Shown here: one piece after another, positions 1 through 10,201 of the stretch
Numbering within the stretch: position 1 is the first letter of the stretch
Layout of the letters: the number at the start of each line of letters is the position of its first letter
Assembly (NCBI GenBank): GCA_951213105.1
Contig: OX578152.1
Coordinates: 72,615,180-72,679,179, forward strand
Direction: 5' to 3'
Length of the DNA stretch: 64,000 bases
Source: Amaurobius ferox
Taxonomy: Eukaryota; Arthropoda; Arachnida; Araneae; Amaurobiidae
Notes under the pieces: model-generated
Told to the model about the DNA's origin: nothing
Seen by the model: only the letters and a program-made list of their open reading frames with translations
Database searches by the model: none
Made by a program: the position numbers and the translations under genes

Positions 1-238
1 TTTTGGCGACGGATTTGACGGAATGTCGCTAACTTGGCGAGTTTCTTAAATGTTTCCAAATTAACTAAAATCTCGCCAAATGGATAAAAATGACGCTAAA
101 TCAATTAAAATGGTGACTAATTAACGAAAATTCAATATCTTGGAAAGAATATAAGTATCTACTATAAGAAAAAGCTATTTTTTTACTGTAAAAGTTCATT
201 GCATTATACAAGGAAAGTCATGTGTTGCCCACATCAGA
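1..238 (-). repeat. Family A hairpin-rich repeat, truncated copy
   Basis: The left window edge cuts a family A copy lying in reverse orientation. It shows the recurring TTGGCGAC-type motifs and the line 'atcttggaaagaatat'. It ends with the family terminus, where a CATGTG...CACATC hairpin is followed by AGA and a T run. The same 240 bases recur near 24620, 30119, 31549, 40679, 42862 and 62811. No coding capacity is visible. Confidence 0.8.
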
Positions 239-327
239 TTTTTATCTACTCGATTCTGAGGTACAACCATACAAGTTGTTTCATTGTTCGTAAAAAATAC
301 GATTTCAACCAGAGATACCTCAACCAG

Positions 328-420
328 AGTATCTACTATAAGAATAACCTATTTTTCTTTACTGAAAAGTAGTGAATTCATTGCATTATATAAGGAAAGT
401 CATGTGCTGCCCACATCAGA
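328..420 (-). repeat. Family A terminal fragment
   Basis: A second, shorter copy of the last ~90 bases of the same repeat, again ending in the 'gtgctgcccacatcaga' terminus. It sits about 90 bp after the first copy, so the element end is duplicated in tandem here. Confidence 0.75.
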
Positions 421-1460
421 ATTTTTAATTTTGGTATTGGTTTATTAATTCTACAAAACATTTATAAAATATTCTTCAAAACATTTATAAAATATTCTTT
501 GAAACGATAAAGCACCCGAAAATGCCCGAAAAGCAACATTTCTTTACACGTCTAATTTGAGAATTCGGCAAAATAAATTAACTTTTCAAAATGCATACGT
601 ATTAAATTATGGCAATATCTACACCACATTAAACAATTCATGTCTAAAGCAATTTTTAGTAACACTACTACTACTGTAAAGGAAAAAAAAACATTTCATC
701 AGATATTTACAATATACAGTTAAAACTGCATTTCCCTATTTCATGCCTCCTAATAATGAAAAAACATTGTAATTTTATGCATTAAATCAGTAAAATGAAT
801 ACCAAGATTGCGTGTTTATGCCATTTTTATGTATTTTCGCTGGTAAATTTTCCAAAAAGGACCCTTGAAAAGCCGTAAAAATGCAATTCAGAATATAAAA
901 ATGTTTCCTTTACTTTATCAATCTTTCAGCTTTATTGCGTGTTACTAAAATCAAAATCATTTCAGTTGTTAATCGTTTTTTACATGCGTGGAATTATTTT
1001 GTAGTGTGTAATATTAGAACAAGTGCTCTTTGAATAGGGTTATCGTTTTATGATTCTATGCTTAGTGATTAGAAAATTCCTTTATAATCATAAAACCGTG
1101 GGTTATGTTATGTAAATTTGAAATCGTCGATGGTGTTTTTTTTTTTCTTTTTTCTTTTTATATATAAATTACACAGTATGTGTAAATGTAAAAGTACTGT
1201 GATTGGTCAAATACAAATATCGAATTCCAATGTCATTTTGAAAATTCATGAAAGCTAATGTTTATATAAAGAGCAGTATTCTGGATTTCTACTTTGCATA
1301 TAATCACAGATACTGAAAACGAAGGACACAGTTAAAGGACACAGTTTTAACTCACATTTTGTTTTAACCTCAACATTACTTTAACTTAAACTCATTTTTG
1401 ACCTAACTTTATTTAGAACAATGGAGAATTCTGGGGATTTGCATTCCGTATGATAATAGA
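421..1460. other. AT-rich stretch without recognisable feature
   Basis: No convincing coding frame, tRNA-like box or repeat shared with the rest of the window was found. Only short A/T runs and one 16-bp duplication (ttcttcaaaacatttata type, near 465-500) are visible. Confidence 0.5.
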
Positions 1461-1471
1461 TAATGCAACGA

Positions 1472-1473
<2 letters not shown>

Positions 1474-1545
<72 letters not shown>

Positions 1546-1702
1546 ATATATATATAGTATATATATATACACACACACACACAAATATATATATATATAT
1601 ATATATATAATTGTAACAGATATGCTAGAGATGGGTTTTTTTTGTACTTACCTTAGTTTATGCATAGTTTTCGATAAAAAATTTCAATTTATTCACACAC
1701 AT

Positions 1703-1759
<57 letters not shown>
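1474..1759. repeat. Compound TA and CA microsatellites
   Basis: Three simple-sequence blocks: (TA)n at about 1474-1560, CA then TA at about 1569-1608, and CA followed by TA at about 1694-1759. The Tyr-Ile open frames across it on both strands are artefacts of the TA repeat. Confidence 0.95.
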
Positions 1760-1760
<1 letters not shown>

Positions 1761-1860
1761 TATGGTTTGTATCCATTGAGGCTGCTCATGGCGAGAGATG
1801 AATAAAAGATTTTATACCCAAAAGGAATTTTTATATTTATTTGTTTATATTTTCTTAATA

Positions 1861-1902
1861 AACAAGTAAATATAAAAGTTAACAAGTTTATATTTACTTG
1901 TT
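1861..1902. repeat. 16-bp perfect inverted repeat (hairpin)
   Basis: AACAAGTAAATATAAA at 1861-1876 is followed, after a 10-nt loop, by its exact reverse complement at 1887-1902. It is AT-rich; no neighbouring gene gives it a role. Confidence 0.85.
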
Positions 1903-2438
1903 AATTTTTATATGTATTCTCCTTACGCACAGGAACCCTTTAACACTAAAAATTGTAATGCATCCTTTGTTCTCGAAAAGAATATGAAAATTATCCAAAC
2001 AACAAATAAATTTTGAAATATATATATAAATATAAAGCACTAGAAATAATTATTGTATAATAAAAGATGATTTGTATGTGTGTGTGTGTGGTCTGTAGCA
2101 GCAAATCTAAGCGTCGTAATAAGGCCATGAAATTTGGTACACATGTACTTAGACATGTACATGGACTCGGGAAGGTGCACCCCGGCAATATTTCTTTTTT
2201 AATTCGCATTAGCATTTTGTTATTATTTTATGTTTAACAGGACTGTGAGTGATATTCCCGGTTTTCACAGGAATCGGTTACATATAGCAACCGAAAATAT
2301 TATCACAGAGTTTCCATCTTGATCTCGTCAGAAAGATGGAATAACATTCTTTTCAGCGATATTTGAATCGAAATCGTAGGACAATTTATTCTTATTTTTA
2401 TTTACCTTATTTATTATTTATTTTAAATACATCAAAAT

Positions 2439-2819
2439 AAAGCCAACGGCTCTGCCGTGCTGAAAACACCGGTTACCGTTAGATCACCGAAGTTAAGCAG
2501 CATCGGGATCGGATAGTACTTGGGTGGGTGACCACCTGGGAACACCGTGCGCTGTTGGTTCATTTCAGTCGACGTGGTGGCCGAACGGTCAAGGCGAGCG
2601 TTTCCAGCGATCGATCGGCCGCCACGGTGTGGGTTCGAGTCCAACGTAAGACATGGATGTTGTGTGTTGTGGGCGCAGTGTGTTCCGCCCCCCTCTGGTG
2701 CGCCTGGGATAATGTTCTTGGACGGCAAAATGGTTCACGATTTCGGCCGTACATAGAGCAAACGACGTAAGTCGACGTAGAATCTAGTGCTAGCGTCTAG
2801 TGCCTGGGCATTGGAAAAA
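2439..2819 (+). mobile_element. Composite 5S rRNA-tRNA SINE, full length
   Basis: A 5S rRNA-like head (2442-2560) is followed by a tRNA-like block (about 2569-2650) with an A box near 'ggccgaacggtcaagg' and a B box 'gggttcgagtcc', then a SINE body with 'gttccgcccccctctggtgcg' features and an A-rich tail near 2812. The motif aaatacatcRaaat flanks it at 2425-2438 and 2820-2833, a 14-bp target site duplication with one mismatch, so this is a retrotransposed unit and not a genuine rRNA gene. Its body matches the SINEs at 3887 and 28511, which lack the 5S head. Transcription would be by RNA polymerase III and mobilisation by a LINE in trans; both are inferred from SINE biology. Confidence 0.85.
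2442..2560 (+). rRNA. 5S rRNA-like sequence, SINE head (pseudogene)
   Basis: 119 bases align by eye along the whole length of animal 5S rRNA: start 'gccaacggc', centre 'agatcaccgaagttaagc', 'tacttgggtgggtgacc', and end 'gggaacaccg'. The internal control region (box A and box C) is largely preserved. It continues directly into a tRNA-like SINE body, so it is probably the promoter head of the SINE and not a working rRNA gene. Confidence 0.75.
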
Positions 2820-3019
2820 AAATACATCGAAATTACATTATTTAGATTATCAATCAAATAAAAGTACATTGTTAGACGACATCTATAGATAGGAACTATT
2901 GTCTATAGTTTAGCATATAGTTGGGAGTGAATTTGCATGCTATTCGCAAAAAATTCGATTAAAAAAAATCAGATTATCGTTTCCTCAAGGTTCATCGTTT
3001 CCTAAGTCCGGCAGATTTT

Positions 3020-3240
3020 TCAACCTGTCGACTGCGCATGCCCAACTGACGGCAGAATTTAAACCACGCCTACAGAAGGATGAATTCTTTCCTACAGAAA
3101 GGACCGTTCATTTTATTATGTTAATTTTTAGCTTTCGGCATTTGTGGAGCTGTGCAATTTGCTCTCAAACAAAGGTTTTCGCATTTCGTGGTGATTTGGT
3201 TTGAACCCGACTCGGCGTTTTGGAAAGTAAGTGATGCTAT
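3020..3240 (+). other. Possible promoter/first-exon remnant, weak
   Basis: A locally GC-richer stretch holds an NRF-1-like 'ctgcgcatgcc' near 3034. It ends in a strong splice-donor-like 'aaagtaagtgatg' at about 3226. No coding frame with family resemblance was found, so this is a weak candidate only. Confidence 0.15.
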
Positions 3241-3485
3241 CCGTAAATGTATTATTCAAGTAGCGGGCACTTATTTAATCCCAAGCAACTTCGGGTATTT
3301 CATTCTAAGATAATGTAACAAAATACCGATAGATTATTTTAATTATTATTGATATTTTTAATACATATTTCCATATGTTAAGCATGCCATTCAGCAATGT
3401 GCATTAATTTTATTAAAGAGTCTTTCCCATCCGACCGTTCGCAGCAGTACTGACGCTTCCAATATCTCACCCAGACAGCTCAAAT

Positions 3486-3860
3486 CCCACGAACAATACC
3501 ATAGTAGTATTTAATATTGGTCCAGTATTAGACCAATATTGCATATCTTGGCATTGCATTGAAAATATTTCTTATTAATATTAATTATTAAACATTATTT
3601 AGTGCATTGGAAATATTTAAAATGTAATCCCAATATTGGGTAAATATTGGAATTACATTGGCCTTCAGTACTGATTAAATATTTTCATTACAGTATTACG
3701 CGAGTATTGAACGCCAATGTTGGCGCAATATTTTCCCCATATAGTCCCAATATTTTAAGCCAGTATTGGCTTAAAATATTGGGACATTCCGCCAAAATGT
3801 TCACTTTTTCATATTGGTCCAATATTAAAGTCCGATATCAAGCCGGTATTCTCCCATTAT
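3486..3860. repeat. Cluster of CCAATATT / AATATTGG motifs
   Basis: The short inverted pair 'ccaatatt' and 'aatattgg' (with close variants) recurs roughly a dozen times over 375 bp at irregular spacing. It looks like a diverged AT-rich minisatellite; no function is evident. Confidence 0.6.
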
Positions 3861-3871
3861 TGGATTGAAAC

Positions 3872-4107
3872 TTTTTTTTTTTTTTAATAGCCAGGCACTT
3901 GACTTTCGTCATTCGCCTTTCGTTAGTGGCCAGAACGTGAACCATTTAGCCGTCCTAAGACGTTGCCCCAGGCGCACCAGAGGGGGGCGGAACACACTAC
4001 GCCCGCAACACAAACATCCATGCCTTACGTGGGACTCGAACCCACAACGCAGCGGTCGAGCGATTGCTGTGGAAACGCTCGCCTTGACCACTGCGTCGGC
4101 GGAATTG
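3872..4107 (-). mobile_element. tRNA-derived SINE (same body as 2439 element, no 5S head)
   Basis: Read in reverse, a tRNA-like 5' part with A box ('agtggtcaaggcgagc') and B box ('gggttcgagtcc') is followed by the same body as the composite SINE and an A tail, seen here as a T run at 3872-3886. A direct repeat 'attgaaact' on both sides suggests target duplication. The 5S head is absent, so headless and 5S-headed versions of one family coexist. Confidence 0.8.
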
Positions 4108-4278
4108 AAACTAGGGGATTGAAACTTGGGTATTGGATTGAAACTAGGGTATTATTGATTACTAATAGTATAACCATGGAGGTAATAGTAAGGAGTTATA
4201 ACTTGGAAAAAGCGCCAATAGTCTTTGAGAAAATGATTCAATTGGCTCTGGGATAAGATAAGTAGTCCTACATGGTAT

Positions 4279-4803
4279 TGCGGCAGCAAAGACATCTATC
4301 AAAGATGCCACACGAGCAATACCCGAATTATAAGAACAGAGGAGGAGCTAGCTTTTGCTCAGTGATTATAATGTCGGTCTACGAAGCATCAGGTCCCTGG
4401 TTCGGGACCACGGCGACGCACAATCGCTACAATGGTTACCCTGGACGGTTGAAACACGCAACCTCGCAACCTTCCTTTCCAACGACTTCGCCTCTCAGCA
4501 CGACATGGCAGCACCACACGGAGTCAGAAGCCTTGACACTCCCTTCCTGGTTGACCACAACTGTCCGTCACGCCGAGGCAACACGCCTCCCGGCCCTGAC
4601 GTCACGCCGAGGCGACACGCCTATCGGCCTCCTCATCAGCGAGGGGAGTGTGCGGCAGCAAAGACATCTATCAAAGATGCCACACGAGCAATACCCGAAT
4701 TATAAGAACAGAGGAGGAGCTAGCATTTGCTCAGTGATTATAATGTCGGTCTACGAAGCATCAGTTCCCTGGTTCGGGACCACGGCGACGCACAATCGCT
4801 ACA
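4279..4803 (+). mobile_element. TRIM (miniature LTR retrotransposon), complete
   Basis: Two direct repeats of 153 bp (4279-4431 and 4651-4803) begin TG and end CA and enclose a 219-bp interior. GTAT flanks the unit on both sides (4275-4278 and 4804-4807), a 4-bp target duplication typical of integrase-mediated insertion. A purine-rich tract 'gcgaggggagtg' lies directly before the right repeat, where a polypurine tract belongs. The first interior bases ('atggttaccctggacgg') occupy the primer-binding position, but the tRNA was not identified. By eye the repeats differ at only two positions (gcTttt/gcAttt and agGtcc/agTtcc). There is no room for gag or pol, so movement would need proteins in trans. 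The open frames through the unit are not taken as genes. Confidence 0.85.
4568..4624. repeat. Short direct repeat inside the TRIM interior
   Basis: The 22-base motif around 'gtcacgccgaggc' plus 'acacgcct' occurs twice, about 35 bp apart (4568 and 4603), with one base difference. It accounts for the local GC-richness of the interior. Confidence 0.75.
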
Positions 4804-5690
4804 GTATGCATTTCTAAGGGGAAAGGCCTAAAATGTTTATTTAAACTGTCAATTATGTAAAAATAAATTACCACCGCAATGCAAAGTAGAACTGAAACTA
4901 TAAAGAATATTCTTACATATTTAAAATTATTTATCTTTCACTTTATTTTTATCTCCATATATATTCTGTACAATATCCTACAACTATGAAAAAATACTGG
5001 TTAATTATATTCATAATTATACAGCCCTTAATTTAAAAATAATAAAAAAAATACATATACTAAATACTACGCCTTTCTGTTGTGTCAACTAACAATAGCG
5101 GTTACTTTACTGATACTAGTGACATCTAGATATAATTCTCAAAGCATTATGACATTTACTAGCATTTCACCCACAGGGGTTTTATCTCCTTCTTTCTAAC
5201 TCCATGTGTCTATCCATACCTATTTGAAGCTCCGTAATTTTAATTTGCATTGTTTATTTAAAATGCTGCAAACATCTCAGCAGGTTTGCAGCTTTCTGGG
5301 AGTATATACAGAATGCTTATTAAGTAAAACGCAAAAATTACAGCGATATTTTATATTTAATTTACTTTAAAAACATTTTGGTAGATAATGAAACACCCCA
5401 TTTTACAGCATACATGTTATAAGCAAAAAAGTAACACAGACGAGACCTTTCTTATATCCAATTTTCGCTGAAAAGCAGTAAAATTTTGGTTGTCACCGAT
5501 GAGAATAATCATAAAAAATTCCTCATAATTCGATTGATTATTTCTAGAGATATCTGTCTCCTTGAGAAAAATAAAATTCCCAATATTTAGAGAACGACTA
5601 TAGCTAACTAGTAAACAATGAGGTTCACTTATTCGGGATTTTTTTAATTTAGTTTAAAAGTTATAAATATGTAAATTAACTTAAATGTGG
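4804..5690. other. AT-rich stretch without recognisable feature
   Basis: No coding frame, RNA box or shared repeat was recognised. It leads into the degenerate tandem array that starts near 5690. Confidence 0.4.
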
Positions 5691-6310
5691 AGGAAATCCA
5701 AGCCCTACTTACCCCCCACCCCCAATCCTCAATACTCATCCCCAACCTCGAATTTTATGCTATCTCGGTTGTTATCTAAAGTTTATTTATAGCTTATACA
5801 AAAAAATGGATGTTTCAAGGAAAATGTAAATTTTTGATTCGGATCTGACATCTCCAAAATCCTAAGAGGAAATCGGTAGTGAGACCCATATCCTCTCAGG
5901 AATTTGATGTTGAAACAATATCAGTCGTTATCTAAGCTCTAAGTTATCATATAGACAATCCTGAGAAATAGATGCTTAATTTATAATATTTAAACTGAAA
6001 TCGAAAAAGATACCGTATGCAGAAATTCTTAGCGAACCACCCATCTCCTCCAGAGTTTGATGGTGAATTCATATCAGTTATTAATTAAGCTCTAATTACT
6101 ATAGCCAATCTTAAAAAACAAATGTTTCAAGGAAACTGATTTTTTTTTAACTTTTTTTTTTAAACTGAGAAAAAGCATCATAAGTTGAAATCCTTTTTGA
6201 AACCTTCTTTCTCCCCCGAGAATTGATGAAGAATCTATATCTGTCATCATCTAAGATCTATCTATAGCAATTAGCAGACCATGAGTAAAAAATGCTTCAA
6301 AACGAATATT
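5690..6310. repeat. Degenerate ~158-bp tandem repeat, about four units
   Basis: The landmark 'atcagt-attatctaagctct' recurs near 5772, 5928, 6081 and 6246. Each is followed by 'tcctgagaaa' and 'tgtttcaagg'-like lines. Spacing is about 153-165 bp. Related units appear at 44040-44430 and a fragment at 60980-61140, so it is a dispersed satellite-like family. Confidence 0.65.
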
Positions 6311-6589
6311 TGGTAAAAGCAATGGTATAACGAAATGTTTGCCACCAATAAATTCCGTTGTTGTTTATTTTTAATTATGTTATGTTATATTCGTATTATA
6401 CTTTTTCTTATTTACACCTTTTATTTCAAGTATTTTGTAACTGAGGAAACGCTTGTTTATTGTCTAAATTCAAATTAAATAATCATAGTATGGAAACCCA
6501 CAATCTTCTGCTTATTTAAAAGAAAAAAAGAAAACAAAAATCCGGAATCACAATCTGAGGCAGCAGGTATTCCTGACGTTACTCCTGAG

Positions 6590-7053
6590 TAAAATATGTG
6601 TAAATTCATTCTATTAACATCCCATTCTGTCAACGTAAAACAATTAATTCTATTAGCGTTTAAAACATTCTATTAAAATATTTAATTTAATTTTTCTAAG
6701 AAGAAGTATAAGAATTCCTGTTTTTGCAATACAAAATTATCTTTGCAGGTAGATCTGAAGAATAAAACTTCCTGGTTCCGTTTCAAAACAAATTTACAAA
6801 GCAATATGAAATTTTAAAAAATATGAATTTCATATATTTTTTAAATTTGTTTTGAAACGGAATCTAGATGTTTTATTCTTCAGATCTGCCCGCAAAGATA
6901 ATTTTGTATAACGAGAACAGGGATTCTTATATTTCTTATAGTTTAAAAGATATACATATTCCAAACTGAAAGTTCTAAAATGGTATTACTCGCACCATTT
7001 TTGTTTGTTTTAACAATTGGTTAAATACAATATGAGTTTGAAAAATTTTTGCC

Positions 7054-7084
<31 letters not shown>

Positions 7085-7395
7085 AGATGACGTAAGAAAT
7101 TGAAAATATCAATAATTCCCTTAACCTTTAAACCCGAAAGCCGTAATTGATATTATCCAGTCAAAAATTCGATCCCGATTTTTATATACATTTCTTTATC
7201 ATTTAAATCGAAAAAGATTTAATAAAAATCGTCTGCCCTATAAATATTTGATTTAATTTGTATGCTGAGCAAAATGATATATTTATCTTCAAATAAATCT
7301 GCGAAAAAAATATCATCTGCATAATGCTATTTCTATGAAATGTTTCTTTTTTTTATTAAAACCTTGACAATACCAGAAACCCGAAACATGGACTA
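6590..7395 (-). mobile_element. Helitron remnant, reverse orientation
   Basis: Reading the minus strand gives the order of segments seen in the forward Helitrons: 'cagacgatttttattaaatc' near 7220, the 'atatcaattacgg' block near 7145, and the 'cttcagatctgcc' block near 6880. Both true ends are lost. A poly-A run at 7058-7082 interrupts it. Segment 6716-6790 repeats 6843-6950 in inverted orientation. Confidence 0.6.
6716..6950. repeat. Inverted repeat within Helitron remnant
   Basis: The arm near 6716-6795 (ending 'cctggttccgtttcaaaaca') is the reverse complement of the arm near 6843-6950, apart from substitutions. The spacer of ~50 bp itself contains 'atgaaatttta...'/'tgaatttcat' inverted pieces. 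The repeated segment is the Helitron's 'cttcagatctgcc' region. Confidence 0.75.
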
Positions 7396-7477
7396 AATTT
7401 AAAGTGGGACTATTCCTACGCCAAAAGTTCATGAAATTCAATGCAGCCGTTCTCTTGTGCTAATGAGACAAATACAC

Positions 7478-7570
7478 ACACACAAAGAGACCTTCCCAGC
7501 CGTCCAAACAGTTGCCTTACACCTTTCTGGTAGGTCGGACGGTATGGGTCTCAACAACAACAACAACACA
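7478..7570 (+). mobile_element. SINE family B tail fragment
   Basis: Only the 3' part of the second SINE family survives: 'gccgtccaaacagttgcctt', 'ctttctggtaggtcggacgg' and a CAA-rich tail. Fuller copies lie at 25525, 32776, 45622, 48652 and 54795. Confidence 0.75.
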
Positions 7571-7784
7571 CAGAGAGACATATTTCAAATTTAGTATTCA
7601 TATTGATTGTATGTCCCCACCACAAGCAGATGACCAAACGTTACCTCATTTATTTGTCAAGACATAAAATCATGTATAGTCAGTTAAGGAACATATCCAT
7701 AGACATATCTTTAAAACCCAATTCATCCCCAGTTCTCACCACCCAGATACTAATACAAGTGTAACGTGTGACAAGCCCCATTCA

Positions 7785-7958
7785 ATGATAAAGCATGGTG
7801 ATCCTGGAGAAAACAGCAGGCACACAGTCAAACGGAATTACTTCTGCGTAAAACGGAAGCTGCAAAAACAAAAATGGGACGGATGTATCAAATCGTGTCT
7901 AGGATGTAAGAAGTATCTGCGGTTTGAGAACTTCAAACAGGAACACACACGGCAATAA
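7785..7958 (+). CDS. Unrecognised 57-residue cysteine-containing small ORF (candidate)
   Basis: A 57-codon frame opens with ATG at 7785 and stops at 7956-7958. The frame is open further upstream to a stop near 7677, so it may be a longer coding relic. The peptide is basic and has cysteines at residues 21, 34, 38 and 41 (C-x12-C-x3-C-x2-C), ending in a FENFKQEHT-like stretch. The composition is less AT-driven than the surrounding noise frames. There is no signal peptide and no family was recognised. It could be the last exon of a host gene, a transposase zinc-binding tail, or chance. No neighbouring gene supports any of these. Confidence 0.25.
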   Translation: MIKHGDPGENSRHTVKRNYFCVKRKLQKQKWDGCIKSCLGCKKYLRFENFKQEHTRQ

Positions 7959-8199
7959 GTTAAATGAAGGAGTCAAAGTAAAAAGAATCACATCAGTCAA
8001 AGTAAAGCTAAAAGGGAACTTGGTAGAGAAGGAGTACAAGTAAGGTCAAATCCTCCATCCACCAAACGCAAACCAAATATGGGAAAGTGGTTAAGTGATT
8101 TACCAACATATAGAAGCATAGGGTAAGAAATATTTTATATTCCTTTATCACCAAAATGAAGGCATTTTTTCTGATTTCTTTCAAATGAGTCATTTGCAC

Positions 8200-9220
8200 A
8201 CCATGGCTTCTAGGGTCCTCAATTATTATGCAACCCTTGACAAGATATAACTACTTTACGACCCCTTAACAAAACTCAATTACTTTACGACCACTAGATC
8301 CTTGAAATAAAACGCATCTGTTCCACAACAAGTGAGTATAAATTTTGAGTCAATAACATGAAGTATATAAAACCCAAAGTAACGGGATATTATCAAAAAT
8401 ATGAAATTTGATTTTTATTTATCAAAAAAATTAAAATAAGTTCGTGAAGACCCAGATAGACATTGAGACTTTTCAAAGTCCATTGTCAACTCAATAACCC
8501 AATAAAACACTCAAACCGATAAAACCAATACATAATCCAATGCATAACCTAATAAAACACTCTAAAAAGTCAGTTTGAGCAATCTTCTTACAAAGAATAT
8601 CTAGGTTATCTAGGCTGAGATCAAAATAGAAGCTGAATTTTCTTCCTGAGATGTTTTATGGGGTTTAGACATAACATTTTAGTAGGATAGTCCAACATCT
8701 CCATATTAATTTTCGCAAATCATTCTTTTGCTCACGTTAGAAAGCAGCTCCACTGAACTGAAAAAGACAACATCTATTACATAAAAATGGCAGAATATAA
8801 AAATCTCAGACATGTTCCGAAAATTAGAAAATTCACCAAATTCCAAGCTGCAAGCACAAAACTCAGCTTAACGAGGTAGGGCCGTTTCTGACCATATGCA
8901 AAGAAAGAAAATTTGGGGGGCCAGTGAAGTACTGGAACAGCCTATCTTCTTTGTTCATTGTACATTTTTTACTATAGAAGTTTAGAGGGGAGAGGGCTGC
9001 AGAATTTATATTTACCTAAAAACCTCGGGAAGGTTATAATGGCCTTAGACCTAGTTTCGGGCAGTTGAAACAAGGTATTTCTAAATCCATAACATGTGCA
9101 TTATGTGAAGAGTCCAAGTACTTTTGATAATACAGTAAACTGTCGATAATCTTACATCCAATAGTTCGGCACGCCCAAACTGTATTCGGAACTGAAAAAC
9201 TTCAGCAACGTATAAAAGCA
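8200..9220. other. Stretch without recognisable feature
   Basis: Apart from a short internal duplication of 'aataaaacactc' near 8500-8570, no repeat, RNA or coding signal was recognised. Confidence 0.4.
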
Positions 9221-9249
9221 CAAGTAACGGAATAAGGTAGCATACATAT

Positions 9250-9281
9250 GTTTCGGGGATACGCTGGTTCCCCTTCGTCAG
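9250..9281 (-). ncRNA. Hammerhead-ribozyme-like core, reverse strand
   Basis: Read on the minus strand, CTGACGA is followed by one A, a GGGGA/TCCCC stem with a 9-nt loop, then GAAAC. This matches the CTGANGA-stem II-GAAA core of hammerhead ribozymes, and Penelope-like elements are known to carry such ribozymes. The extra A before the stem and the lack of a clear UH cleavage site make activity doubtful. Confidence 0.4.
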
Positions 9282-10201
9282 TGCATTAGAACCAACAAAC
9301 CCGAAGTATAAAAGAGGGATGGGCGCGAAAGGAAGAATCCGGGGAATTATATATACACAAAACCTGGATTAAGAGAGAACCAATCAGAAAGCAGACTGAG
9401 AAACCGCCCAGCCAATCCGAAACGAGTCAAGTCAAAACATTCTGTTATGACATGACTCGTCTTGTCGGGATATTTTTGTTGTGTTTTGGCTCAAGGCTCA
9501 AGGTATTTTAATTTTGATGGGGTGTCTTATCTGGGAGCAAATCCAGACTTTAATCCCCAGTCAAAAAATGTAAGAGATCGAAAAAGGGTAAATTATGATA
9601 AGAGAGAGTTTAGGAAAACAGCATATAGGGTGCTCGTTAGAGATTTTTTACTTACGAGTCTTATGAGAGAGATAGGAATTATTATTAAGTAGCATAAACA
9701 TGGGTTCCGAGTGAATCAGAAGGGGAGGGGGGGGGGGGTAAAATAATCGACGAAAAATTTTATCCAAATGCAGAGGTGATAAAAAGAGAAAAACAGGAAT
9801 GGCGTTGAGGGTAGGAAAACATGTGGGCGAAAGAAGCTAAACAAGCCGCCTCCTCTTTCGAGAATTTTGCGGAATTTAGCCGCTGCGTCCAAAGAGAGCG
9901 CGTGGTCGCTTCCTAAAGTTTGGAAGCCGGGGATCATAATTACAGATATTTAGAAGTATAGTGTTTCCTACTTTCGGGAGATCATGGTGGAAATGAAAAG
10001 CTGATTTGCGGATATGAGCCAAAAAGGAGGATGTGAGTCAAATTCTGAGATCTATGTGTTATGTTTTGGCGCACGTTAATCTTGTGTGTTACTTTTCGTT
10101 TCGGATTGGCTGGACGGTTCTTCCGGCTGCTTTCTGATTGGCTCTCTCTTAATACAGGTCTTGGGTATACAATTCCTCTGTTTCTTCCTTTCGAGCCCCA
10201 A

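Noticed and set aside
1381..1801. Tyr-Ile-rich open frames on both strands
   Set aside because: They are produced by (TA)n and (CA)n microsatellites; there is no other coding signal.
2442..2560. Functional 5S rRNA gene
   Set aside because: It is joined to a SINE body, shares the SINE's target duplication, and no T-run terminator follows the 5S end.
4272..4817. 181-codon protein-coding gene
   Set aside because: The frame spans both LTRs of a TRIM and its two ends are translations of the same direct repeat.
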